A stretch of DNA of 6,057 nt from an uncultured Acidaminococcus sp. GTDB lineage: Bacteria; Bacillota_C; Negativicutes; Acidaminococcales; Acidaminococcaceae. The stretch covers positions 1 to 6,057 of the forward strand of contig OMUE01000156.1 in the NCBI GenBank assembly GCA_900314165.1, given 5' to 3'. The notes under the pieces are model-generated. The model saw only the letters and a program-made list of their open reading frames with translations. It was not told where the DNA came from and searched no databases. This document shows, one piece after another, positions 1-6,031 of the stretch (position 1 is the stretch's first letter; each line of letters begins with the position of its first letter). The position numbers and the translations under genes were made by a program.

Positions 1-25
1 TTCGCTCTTCACTCTTCACTTTTCA
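1..25 (-). repeat. 7-bp tandem repeat overlapping the mgtE stop codon
   Basis: Read on the minus strand, the units are TGAAAAG, TGAAGAG, TGAAGAG and a partial CGAA. The first unit's TGA is the mgtE stop codon (23-25). The array runs to the window edge, so its full length is unknown. A single TGAAGAG also directly follows the permease stop codon (3333-3339). It shows no hairpin or T-run, so it is not a terminator as far as visible. Confidence 0.6.
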
Positions 26-1435
26 CAACAGATACGGCAGCGCAATCTTGGCTAAGCCTAAGAAGATGAAGAAGCCGCAGACATCCGTACAGGTGGTGAT
101 GAAGATACTGGAAGCAATGGCAGGGTCGAAGTTCATGGCTTTCAGGATGACGGGCACCAGGAAGCCGGCCAGAGCTGCAATCATCATATTGCACACCATG
201 GCGATGAGGATGATGACCCCCAGAGCCGCATTGTGGTTGATCCAGCTGAGGACGATGCCGGCAATAATGCCGTTGACCAAACCATTGATGAGCCCAACAA
301 GGATGCCCTTTAAAATCCGTTTGCCGTTGCCGTGGAGCTTGATATCTCCCAACGCAATGCCCCGGACCACCACGGCCAGGGTTTGGGTACCGGAGTTGCC
401 GCCCATGCCGGCTACAATGGGCATGGAGGCCGCCAGAGCTACGACCTGGGAAATGGTATCTTCAAACAGGGAGACAACGCTGGAAGCCAGGAAAGCTGTC
501 ACCAGGTTGATGAGCAGCCAGGGCAGGCGCATGTGGACGGATTCTAATACGGAGCTGTCCACATCTTCTTCCTTGCTGACGCCGCCTAATTTCAACATAT
601 CTTCGGTGTTTTCTTCTTCGATAACATCGATGATATCGTCGACGGTGATGATGCCCAGGATGCCCTTCCGCTTATTGACCACGGGGATGGCATGCAAGTC
701 ATACTTGGATACCAGCCGGGCTACGTCTTCCTGATCCACTTCAGGCTCTACAGAAATGACATTTTCTTCCAGCAGATCCTTCAGGGTATCGTAATTCTTC
801 GCTACCAGCAAATCCCGGAGGGATACGGTGCCGATGAGCTGTTTCTTTTCATTGGTGATATACAGGGTGTTGATTTCTTCTGTCTTCGGAGCGATTTCCT
901 TTACTTTTTCCAGGGCCTGGCTTACGGTCAGCGTATAGCGCATGGAAATATATTCCGTGGTCATAATACTGCCGGCCGTATTTTCCTTATAGCCCAACAG
1001 GTTGCGGATAACGGTCTGGTCGCTGGTCTTCATGAGCTTGACCAGCTCTTTCCGCCGGTTAGCCGCCATTTCGCCCAGGATATCGACCACGTCGTCCTTG
1101 GACATGTACTGGAAGATGTGTAGGATCTTCCCCATGTCGAACAGGCGCATAATGTGGTTCTGAACCTCTTCCTCGGCCTGTTCGATGATTTCCGCCATCT
1201 GTTCGTCCGTCAGGAGGCTGGCCAAGAAGAGGATGTTGCTGTCGGAAGCATCTTCCAGGGCAAGGGCAAGGTCTATAGGGTGGGAATCTTCCACCAATTC
1301 CCGGACCTTTTTCTCATCTTTGGAATTTAAGGCGGTGGTCAGTTCACTTTCCACACGTTCTTCCAGAATTTCTTGTTTTTCTTCTTCTGATTTCCCTTGC
1401 AGTTCCTGCTGCAAATCCTTCTCTTCTTCGCTCAT
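23..1435 (-). CDS. mgtE: Magnesium transporter MgtE
   Basis: MgtE is a homodimeric Mg2+ channel/transporter of the cytoplasmic membrane whose cytosolic domains close the pore when intracellular Mg2+ is high. At 470 aa the protein is of normal family length and shows the full order: a charged, Glu/Lys-rich N-terminal helix (about 1-35), the helical MgtE N domain (about 36-150), two CBS domains (about 155-212 and 222-275), an acidic connecting 'plug' helix (about 276-303, with EEENTED) and five membrane segments (about 304-324, 331-346, 376-398, 405-431, 440-469). The family signature MPIVAGMGGNSGTQTLAVVV begins at residue 338. Asp451 in TTCTDVCG corresponds by motif to the pore Mg2+-binding Asp432 of the Thermus protein (family knowledge, not aligned here). 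The start is supported by AGGAGGG six nt upstream. It is the last gene of a probable three-gene unit, 62 nt after the SH3-like gene. No M-box riboswitch precedes it. Some relatives also carry Co2+, but Mg2+ is the main expectation. Confidence 0.96.
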   Translation of the reverse strand: MSEEEKDLQQELQGKSEEEKQEILEERVESELTTALNSKDEKKVRELVEDSHPIDLALALEDASDSNILFLASLLTDEQMAEIIEQAEEEVQNHIMRLFDMGKILHIFQYMSKDDVVDILGEMAANRRKELVKLMKTSDQTVIRNLLGYKENTAGSIMTTEYISMRYTLTVSQALEKVKEIAPKTEEINTLYITNEKKQLIGTVSLRDLLVAKNYDTLKDLLEENVISVEPEVDQEDVARLVSKYDLHAIPVVNKRKGILGIITVDDIIDVIEEENTEDMLKLGGVSKEEDVDSSVLESVHMRLPWLLINLVTAFLASSVVSLFEDTISQVVALAASMPIVAGMGGNSGTQTLAVVVRGIALGDIKLHGNGKRILKGILVGLINGLVNGIIAGIVLSWINHNAALGVIILIAMVCNMMIAALAGFLVPVILKAMNFDPAIASSIFITTCTDVCGFFIFLGLAKIALPYLL

Positions 1436-1458
1436 GCCAAGCCCTCCTTAGCTCCCCC

Positions 1459-1483
1459 GTGCCCTCTACTGCCCAACGGGCAC
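1459..1483 (-). other. Alternative small hairpins in the leader between the SH3-like gene and mgtE
   Basis: In the 62-nt gap before mgtE, GTGCCC (1459-1464) can pair with GGGCAC (1478-1483) across a 13-nt loop. Within that loop TGCCC (1470-1474) can instead pair with GGGCA (1478-1482) across the 3-nt loop AAC. The two structures share the GGGCA segment and exclude each other. They lie 11-12 nt upstream of the mgtE ribosome binding site (1442-1448). No T-run follows, so this is not a standard terminator. It could tune mgtE translation or mean nothing; short GC-rich stems arise easily by chance. Confidence 0.3.
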
Positions 1484-1497
1484 AGCAGGCGCCGGTC

Positions 1498-1824
1498 TTA
1501 TTTTCTGGATAATGCTACATCGTCAGAGCACAGCCAGCCAACAGCTCCGTCAAAGCGGATGGCCAGATTGTATACTTTGCCTTCTACCGTGTTTCTCGTC
1601 TGGTTTATGGGCACGAAGATGGTTCCTTTGGGATAAAAACCCAGGGTCAGGCTGTCCCGGCCCGGTTCTGCGTAAAACGCCGTTTCATTCTTCGTGGCAA
1701 TGATAATGACTTTCGATTGCTGATATTTTTCTTCCGTACTCATAGCCTGGGCTGCAGGCATAATGCCTAAGGACATACCTAATAAAGCAAACACCCCGAT
1801 GAGTCTGGCAATCTTCTTTTTCAT
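1498..1824 (-). CDS. Small secreted SH3-like protein, function unknown
   Basis: A 108-aa protein with a clear Sec signal peptide: basic MKKKIAR, a hydrophobic stretch to about residue 22, and a likely signal peptidase I site after AQA (residues 25-27). The mature part of about 81 residues resembles a single bacterial SH3-type (SH3b) barrel: an 'AFYAEPGRDSLTLGFYPKGT' segment followed by a strand-rich region ending in GAVGWLCSDDVAL, which matches the usual 'GkxGWv...yl' close of such domains. SH3b domains often bind peptidoglycan or peptides, but no catalytic domain is attached and no partner is visible, so no function is assigned. The lone cysteine (Cys99) is not in a lipobox. The start is supported by GAGGTG 5 nt upstream. 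It begins 16 nt after the methyltransferase stop, so the two are very probably co-transcribed; mgtE follows 62 nt later. The gene is real on signal-peptide and spacing evidence; the SH3 call is moderate. Confidence 0.85.
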   Translation of the reverse strand: MKKKIARLIGVFALLGMSLGIMPAAQAMSTEEKYQQSKVIIIATKNETAFYAEPGRDSLTLGFYPKGTIFVPINQTRNTVEGKVYNLAIRFDGAVGWLCSDDVALSRK

Positions 1825-1840
1825 AATGGCACCTCTCTCT

Positions 1841-3067
1841 TTATACGACCTGGAAGATATAAAACTTCAGGTAATCTGTTTCCGGTACATTATACAGGAT
1901 GGGATGGTCCGGACCCTGTTGCCGGGCTTCCACCTGCCGCAGGCTTACGGCCGCATCGAGGCTGGCTTCCTTCAGCATCTGAACGAACAGGTCTTCCCGC
2001 ATGAAGTGGGAGCAGGAACAGGTGGCCAGATAACCACCTCTTGGCAGCAGCTTCATGGCCTTCAGGTTGATTTCCTTATAGCCACGGAATGCACTCTTTA
2101 CCGTATGGCTGGATTTTGTAAACGCCGGAGGATCCAGGATGATGAAATCATAAGGATGCTGCTTCTTGTCTTCCAGCTCCGTCAGGTAATTGAACACGTC
2201 CGCTTCCACGGTCTGGATTTTCTTCTCGTAGCCGTTCAAGGTGAAGTTCTCTCTGGCCCGGGCCAAAGCTTCTCCGGAAATGTCCACGGCTGTAACAGAA
2301 GCCGCACCTCCTTTGGCCGCATTCATGGCAAAGGGTCCCGTATGGGTAAAGCAGTCCAGCACGTGCCGACCTTTGGCGATCTTCTGGATGGCCAGCCGGT
2401 TGTATTTCTGGTCCAGGAAGTAACCGGTCTTCTGGCCGTTTACCACGTCCACCGTATACTTCAGGCCGTTTTCCACGATGATAGGCTTCAAATCCCTTTC
2501 TGTCAGGGTGCTGCCTTCAATGGAGGCAATGCTTTGGCCTTCCGTCAGGCCCTCCAATTCCCGGATTTTCACATCGTTGCGCTCGTAGACGCCCAGCACC
2601 TCTTCCCCCATTGCCCGCAGGATCTGCAGCAGCTGGCGGAAGATCATGTCTTTGCGCAGCTCTATGCCCAGGCTCAGCACCTGAGCCACCAGGACCTTAT
2701 CAAAACGGTCCACGGTCAGGCCGGGAAAGCCATCCGCTTCCCCGAAAATCAGCCGACAGCATTTGAAGTCGTCACCGGGCATGACGGTCTTCCGGTAGTC
2801 CACCGCATATTGCAGGCGGCGGGCGAAGAAGGCTTCGTCAAAGGTGTCGTTGGCGTTCATGGACAACAGGCGGATCCGGATCTTGGAATGGTCGTTGATA
2901 AAGCCCGTACCGATGTACTTGCCCTTTTCGCTGACCACATCCACCAGGTCCCCGTTTTCATAGGCGCCATCCACGTTCAGGACTTCGTCAGAAAACACCC
3001 AGGGGTGTCCGCCCCGGGCTGCCCGCTCTCCTTTTTTCGTAATGGTGATCTTCGTATATTTCCGCAT
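1841..3067 (-). CDS. rlmI: Class I SAM-dependent 23S rRNA (cytosine-C5) methyltransferase, RlmI family
   Basis: This cytoplasmic enzyme family uses S-adenosylmethionine to methylate a cytosine of 23S rRNA (C1962 in E. coli RlmI). The 408-aa product has the family's layout: an N-terminal PUA RNA-binding domain (about 3-75, with the typical HPWVFSDEV), a central linker domain (about 76-190) and a Rossmann-fold methyltransferase domain (about 195-408). Visible motifs are GQKTGYFLDQ (211-220), SAM-binding motif I VLDCFTHTGPFA (236-247), the acidic motif II VTAVDIS (258-264), motif IV LDPPAF (311-316) and ATCSCS (348-353), whose Cys350/Cys352 hold the likely catalytic cysteine. I place the start at the ATG at 3065-3067 because GGAGAG (3072-3077) precedes it at good spacing; an in-frame ATG at 3077-3079 would give 412 aa but overlaps that site and lacks one of its own. 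First gene of the unit with the SH3-like gene and mgtE. The exact target nucleotide cannot be read from sequence; related C5-methyltransferases with other targets remain possible. Confidence 0.92.
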   Translation of the reverse strand: MRKYTKITITKKGERAARGGHPWVFSDEVLNVDGAYENGDLVDVVSEKGKYIGTGFINDHSKIRIRLLSMNANDTFDEAFFARRLQYAVDYRKTVMPGDDFKCCRLIFGEADGFPGLTVDRFDKVLVAQVLSLGIELRKDMIFRQLLQILRAMGEEVLGVYERNDVKIRELEGLTEGQSIASIEGSTLTERDLKPIIVENGLKYTVDVVNGQKTGYFLDQKYNRLAIQKIAKGRHVLDCFTHTGPFAMNAAKGGAASVTAVDISGEALARARENFTLNGYEKKIQTVEADVFNYLTELEDKKQHPYDFIILDPPAFTKSSHTVKSAFRGYKEINLKAMKLLPRGGYLATCSCSHFMREDLFVQMLKEASLDAAVSLRQVEARQQGPDHPILYNVPETDYLKFYIFQVV

Positions 3068-3071
3068 GGCA

Positions 3072-3077
3072 CTCTCC
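3072..3077 (-). promoter_or_regulatory. Ribosome binding site deciding the methyltransferase start
   Basis: GGAGAG on the minus strand, with its GGAG core 6 nt before the ATG at 3065-3067. The upstream alternative ATG (3077-3079) overlaps this site and is preceded by CTAACTCAGA, which has no purine-rich ribosome binding site, so the shorter 408-aa form is preferred. Confidence 0.7.
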
Positions 3078-3101
3078 ATTCTGAGTTAGTAATACATAGT
3101 T

Positions 3102-3107
3102 ATTTTA
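3102..3107 (-). promoter_or_regulatory. Possible -10 element for the methyltransferase operon
   Basis: TAAAAT on the minus strand lies 34 nt upstream of the preferred methyltransferase start, in a short AT-rich stretch (about 3090-3126) between the repeat cassette and the gene. The hexamer 17 nt further upstream (TCCTAT, 3125-3130) is a poor -35 match. The location is sensible, because the methyltransferase is separated from the permease by a 260-bp spacer, but the sequence match is weak. Confidence 0.25.
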
Positions 3108-3135
3108 ACACAGGGAGAGAAAAAATAGGAGAGAA

Positions 3136-3170
3136 GATAGAAGATAGATGATAGATGATAGATGATAGAT
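3136..3170 (+). repeat. Left heptad array of the cassette (GATAGAT units)
   Basis: Five consecutive 7-bp units: GATAGAA at 3136-3142, then four identical GATAGAT units to 3170. A related purine-rich tract (GGGAGAG... GGAGAGAAG, 3113-3135) continues outward with decaying similarity. Perfect short tandem arrays of this kind are prone to copy-number change by slippage. Confidence 0.85.
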
Positions 3171-3187
3171 TTTTAGGTGAACCCACC

Positions 3188-3207
3188 ACCGTTGCAAGAG
3201 CAACGGT
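3188..3207. repeat. Perfect 8-bp hairpin in the cassette core
   Basis: ACCGTTGC (3188-3195) and GCAACGGT (3200-3207) form a perfect 8-bp stem closed by an AAGA loop (read on the plus strand). No T-run follows on either strand, so it is not a recognisable intrinsic terminator. Its placement inside the heptad-bounded cassette suggests it is part of the element's structure. Confidence 0.75.
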
Positions 3208-3210
3208 CCC

Positions 3211-3229
3211 CCGCCCTTGAAAAGGGCGG
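3211..3229. repeat. Second perfect 8-bp hairpin in the cassette core
   Basis: CCGCCCTT (3211-3218) pairs with AAGGGCGG (3222-3229) around a 3-nt GAA loop (plus-strand reading). It starts only 3 nt after the previous hairpin, giving two side-by-side stems. No poly-T follows on either strand. Confidence 0.75.
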
Positions 3230-3280
3230 ACTTAAAACACGAGCCTTCCGACAAGCAGAGTTCTAACCACCGACAACAGG

Positions 3281-3304
3281 TTCTATCATCTATCATCTAT
3301 CATC
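3281..3304 (-). repeat. Right heptad array of the cassette (inverted GATAGAT units)
   Basis: On the minus strand this reads GAT, then GATAGAT twice and a variant GATAGAA at the inner end. It is the inverted counterpart of the left array. The variant unit sits on the core side here but on the outer side in the left arm, so the two arms are not exact mirror copies in their unit order. Confidence 0.8.
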
Positions 3305-3339
3305 TTTTGCTTCAGCTTCCTGCCGCAGGCGCCTCTTCA

Positions 3340-4995
3340 CTATTTCTTAAGCCTTCCCAGAAACCCATTGAGTCCCAGCAAGGCCCCGGTGGTCAGGGCG
3401 ATGCACAGGACGGCCATGGCCATGCCCAGGGATACGCTGCCCTGTTCAAATTCCCGGGTGATGAATGTAGAGATCACAAGGGTGTCCGGCGGCGCCATCA
3501 GGCTGGGAGCCACCAGTTCCCGGGCGGCGATAATGAACGTCATCATCCAGCCAGCTGCAATACCCCGCATAAGGAGAGGTGCCGTAATGCGGCGGAACAC
3601 GTAGCCGGAACTGCCGCCGAAGACCCGGCCGGCGTTCAGAAGGTTTTCGTTAATCTGGGTGTAGGCACTGGTCACATACTGCACCGTATAGGGCAAAAAC
3701 AGCACCACATAGGCCAGCACCAGGATGCCTCGGGTATTATACAAAGGCAGCAGGTCATAAATATCGTTCCAGAACAGCATAAGGCCGATGACCAGGACGA
3801 TGCCCGGCAGCATTTCCGGCAGCAGGCTCAGGGCTTCCAAAGCTTTGCCTGCACGGTGCCGGATAGCCCGGACGGCCAGCACCACCAGCGTACCTAAAAG
3901 GGCACAAATGGTAGCTGCTGCAATGGCGATGAAAAAGGAATTGCCGATGGCGTGGAGGGCCCCGTCACTTTCCGTCAATAGTTCCTGATAATGCATCAGC
4001 GTAAAATTGCCCGCTGCCAGGCCGTAGCCCCGCAGCTTGATCAGGCTGGTGCTGATGACGGAAAAATACGGAATGCCCACAGCCAGGAAGAAGATGCCCA
4101 GAATGTACGACCAGCCTGCGACTCTGCCCACATGGCTCAGCTGCTGCAGCTTTTTCCGGCTGCCTTTACCCCCTACAAGAGCGTAGGTATGATGCAGGGT
4201 AATCAGGTTCTGCACCAGCCATAACAGCAGGCAGATACCTACCAGCACTGAGGCCAGCACGGCAGCCTTGCCGAAGGAGATGGGCGCAATGGTGGCATAG
4301 CGATGGATATCCGTGGTAAACACGTCGAATCCGATGCGCCGGCCCAGAGTATAGGGCGTACCGTATTCGGATATAGTCTTCACAAAGACTAACAGGGCCC
4401 CGATAGCGTAATTCCCTGTGACCAGGGGCAGGAAGATTTTCCGCAGCCGGGTGCCAAAGTCCGCCCCCGTTACTGCCGCCGCTTCTTCCAGAGATGTCGG
4501 AATCCGCAGCATAGCGTTCTTCATGAGCACCATCATAAAAGGAAAAATGTGCAGGCTCATGACCAGTACCAGGCCCCCCAAAGTGAAGAACCCGGGTACG
4601 CCATCCGGAAACATAGGGAACAACTGGGCAAACAGGCCCCGTTTCTGCATGAACAGGATCCAACCCATGGACGCAATATAGGGCGGTGTCATAAAAGGCA
4701 CCAGGAACAGTATGTCCAGGAACCGGTATTTCATGAATTCCGTGCGGGATAGCAGGTAGGCAATGGGCAGGGCAAAAACCGTGGCCACCAGCACCACCAA
4801 TATGCCCAGCAGCAGGGAATTTGTAATCATGGCTGCATTGCCCGGTTCGGACAGTGTAGCCATGGCATAGGACAGATCAAACTGGTCATCGATGATGACG
4901 GCCTTCAGGAATACATCTACTAAAGGACAGCCAATCAAAAGGACCAAAAGCGCCCCTAACAGAAGCGCCGGTCCCCGGGAAGTCAAAGATCGCAT
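3340..4995 (-). CDS. ABC transporter permease, fused two-domain FbpB type
   Basis: Membrane subunit of a binding-protein-dependent ABC importer. The 551-aa protein is a tandem fusion of two MetI-like permease domains with about 12 hydrophobic segments (near 9-31, 60-82, 93-115, 136-160, 195-210, 244-266, 296-318, 349-379, 390-411, 425-445, 480-503, 526-548), as in FbpB-type iron(III) permeases and in the fused permeases predicted for 2-aminoethylphosphonate. The first half has a canonical EAA loop for ATPase docking: EEAAAVTGADFGTRLRKIFLP (170-190). The matching loop of the second half (about 454-473, NAGRVFGGSSG...TAP) has lost the EAA residues but keeps the central Gly and terminal Pro, which is common in fused members. 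The start has GGGG 6 nt upstream and lies 19 nt after the binding-protein stop, so the two genes form an operon. No ATPase gene follows. The substrate is not fixed by the permease sequence. Confidence 0.93.
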   Translation of the reverse strand: MRSLTSRGPALLLGALLVLLIGCPLVDVFLKAVIIDDQFDLSYAMATLSEPGNAAMITNSLLLGILVVLVATVFALPIAYLLSRTEFMKYRFLDILFLVPFMTPPYIASMGWILFMQKRGLFAQLFPMFPDGVPGFFTLGGLVLVMSLHIFPFMMVLMKNAMLRIPTSLEEAAAVTGADFGTRLRKIFLPLVTGNYAIGALLVFVKTISEYGTPYTLGRRIGFDVFTTDIHRYATIAPISFGKAAVLASVLVGICLLLWLVQNLITLHHTYALVGGKGSRKKLQQLSHVGRVAGWSYILGIFFLAVGIPYFSVISTSLIKLRGYGLAAGNFTLMHYQELLTESDGALHAIGNSFFIAIAAATICALLGTLVVLAVRAIRHRAGKALEALSLLPEMLPGIVLVIGLMLFWNDIYDLLPLYNTRGILVLAYVVLFLPYTVQYVTSAYTQINENLLNAGRVFGGSSGYVFRRITAPLLMRGIAAGWMMTFIIAARELVAPSLMAPPDTLVISTFITREFEQGSVSLGMAMAVLCIALTTGALLGLNGFLGRLKK

Positions 4996-5014
4996 GAGGA
5001 TCCCCTACCCTTTC

Positions 5015-6031
5015 TTATTTTTTCTTGCACAGTTCGTTAAGTTTCTTTGCGGTGGCAGAAGCGATTTCCATCATCTTATCCCACACAGGAGCGATTTGAG
5101 GAATGTCCTTCAGCTGGGTACCTTTGGCCTTTACATCGCTGCGGCCGGGCAGCAGGTAGGCATCTGCTACCAGCTTCTGGGCTTCGTCGCTAAGCAGATA
5201 GTCCATGAATTTCTTGGCGTTTTCCCCATGAGGAGCGCTCTTCATGACCATAGCAGGGCGAGGGTTCACGATGGTACCGGATTTCGGATAATAGATATCG
5301 ATGGGTTCGCCTTTTTTCTTAGAGGTATAAGCATTGTAGTCTACGCCGGCCACCAGGATGCCCACTTCACCGGTGGTAACGGCTTCCAGAGCAGCCTTGT
5401 TGGCACCGGGTACCTTCATGCCATTCTTGGCCATGCCTTCTAATGCACTCCAGCCGTATTTATTCACATAGCCTGCTAAGAAATCTTTGGCAGCACCGGA
5501 TTTTTCCGGATCCGGAATAGCCAGTTTGCCCTGATATTTGGCATCGGCCAGCTCACTCCAGTCCGCATTCAGCTTCTGGAATTGCTTCGTATTGTAGATG
5601 ACGCCTACGGCAGAGGCGCTGTAGCCTACCAGCTGGGTGTCCTTGTCCAGCCATTCTTTTACCATTTTGTCCGCACCGGCAGGCTTGTAGCCGGCCAGGA
5701 CGCCCTTTTTCTTCAGTCCCAGGCCATCGGACCAGGAGGCCAGGATGACCACGTCAGCCGTAGGATTGTTCTTTTCCGTTTCCAAGCGGGCCAGGATTTC
5801 ACCGGTTGTGCCCTGGAAGGTCTCCACCTTGATGTCCGTCTTCTTTTCGAAACCGGCTGCCAATTTCTTAGCCAGACCTGCAGGAGAAGGCATATAGACA
5901 ACGACCTTCTTTTCATTGTTAGCAGCAGCTTTGGGTTTTGCCGCTTCTTTCTTCGTAGAAGTCCCGCATCCGGCCAGGCCGAAGCACAGGCAGGCCGTCA
6001 TAGCAATGGCAAGCATTTTTTTCAGTTTCAT
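5015..6031 (-). CDS. Extracellular solute-binding lipoprotein of an FbpA-like ABC importer
   Basis: Captures the substrate outside the cytoplasmic membrane and delivers it to the permease encoded next. The 338-aa precursor has a lipoprotein signal peptide with lipobox LAGC; Cys22 would be the lipidated N-terminus. A Lys/Ala-rich linker (to about 41) leads into a two-lobed class II binding fold: KVVVYMPSPAGLAKKLAAGFEKKT begins at residue 42, ADVVILAS at 92-99, AVGVIYNT at 141-148, KLAIPDPEKSGAAKDF at 169-184 and FMDYLLSDEAQ at 275-285. This order matches the family of ferric iron (FbpA/FutA), 2-aminoethylphosphonate and related binding proteins. The contiguous Tyr-Tyr metal motif of classic FbpA is not evident at the expected loop, where DYNAY (Tyr232, Tyr235) occurs; YYP (247-249) is in a different setting. 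Iron is therefore plausible but unproven. GGGG 8 nt before the ATG supports the start. Its promoter, and any ATPase gene upstream, lie outside the window. Confidence 0.92.
   Translation of the reverse strand: MKLKKMLAIAMTACLCFGLAGCGTSTKKEAAKPKAAANNEKKVVVYMPSPAGLAKKLAAGFEKKTDIKVETFQGTTGEILARLETEKNNPTADVVILASWSDGLGLKKKGVLAGYKPAGADKMVKEWLDKDTQLVGYSASAVGVIYNTKQFQKLNADWSELADAKYQGKLAIPDPEKSGAAKDFLAGYVNKYGWSALEGMAKNGMKVPGANKAALEAVTTGEVGILVAGVDYNAYTSKKKGEPIDIYYPKSGTIVNPRPAMVMKSAPHGENAKKFMDYLLSDEAQKLVADAYLLPGRSDVKAKGTQLKDIPQIAPVWDKMMEIASATAKKLNELCKKK

Larger units (their letters stand above)
3136..3304. repeat. Composite inverted-repeat cassette, non-coding, MITE- or REP-like
   Basis: This element fills most of the 260-bp spacer between the permease and methyltransferase genes. 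The left arm (3136-3170) has one variant unit GATAGAA and four perfect GATAGAT units. The right arm (3281-3304) is the same heptad in opposite orientation, about three units. Segments 3147-3169 and 3282-3304 are a perfect 23-bp inverted repeat separated by 112 nt. The core (3171-3280) holds two adjacent perfect hairpins and no credible reading frame. A minus-strand run of six T (3120-3125) lies beyond the left arm, too far from the stem for a classic terminator. It resembles non-autonomous repeat elements found between genes, but no transposase or target duplication is visible. It may also affect the permease mRNA 3' end, since the long stem would form in that transcript. Confidence 0.6.

Noticed and set aside
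48..734. 228-aa open frame on the plus strand
   Set aside because: Antisense to the MgtE membrane and CBS region; its Met/Thr/Arg-rich composition is typical of a reverse shadow of a hydrophobic protein, and it has no domain.
1763..3151. 462-aa open frame on the plus strand
   Set aside because: It lies opposite the methyltransferase gene, starts inside the SH3-like gene and shows no coherent domain. The minus-strand protein has a complete set of family motifs, so this is a stop-poor antisense shadow.
3105..3296. 63-aa minus-strand frame through the cassette
   Set aside because: It begins inside the right heptad array and translates the repeats and hairpins; its length would change with repeat number, and no ribosome binding site is visible.
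3136..3304. CRISPR-like array
   Set aside because: The repeat units are only 7 bp, contiguous without spacers, and the two arrays are inverted to each other; no cas gene is present.
1485..3333. Shared 9-mer GCAGGCGCC downstream of two stop codons (1485-1493 and 3325-3333)
   Set aside because: Many 9-mer pairs are expected by chance in 6 kb, and the flanking bases do not agree, so this is not evidence for a repeat family.
3305..3339. Intrinsic terminator directly after the permease
   Set aside because: Only a 4-bp CCTG/CAGG stem can be drawn on the minus strand, and no T-run follows it.
3217..3897. 226-aa open frame on the plus strand beginning in the spacer
   Set aside because: Most of it is antisense to the permease, and it starts in the repeat cassette. 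Its Gln/His/Gly-rich translation has no recognisable fold.
4166..4663. 165-aa minus-strand frame within the permease gene
   Set aside because: Same strand but a different frame from the well-supported permease; Pro/Gly/His-rich translation without a domain or start signal.
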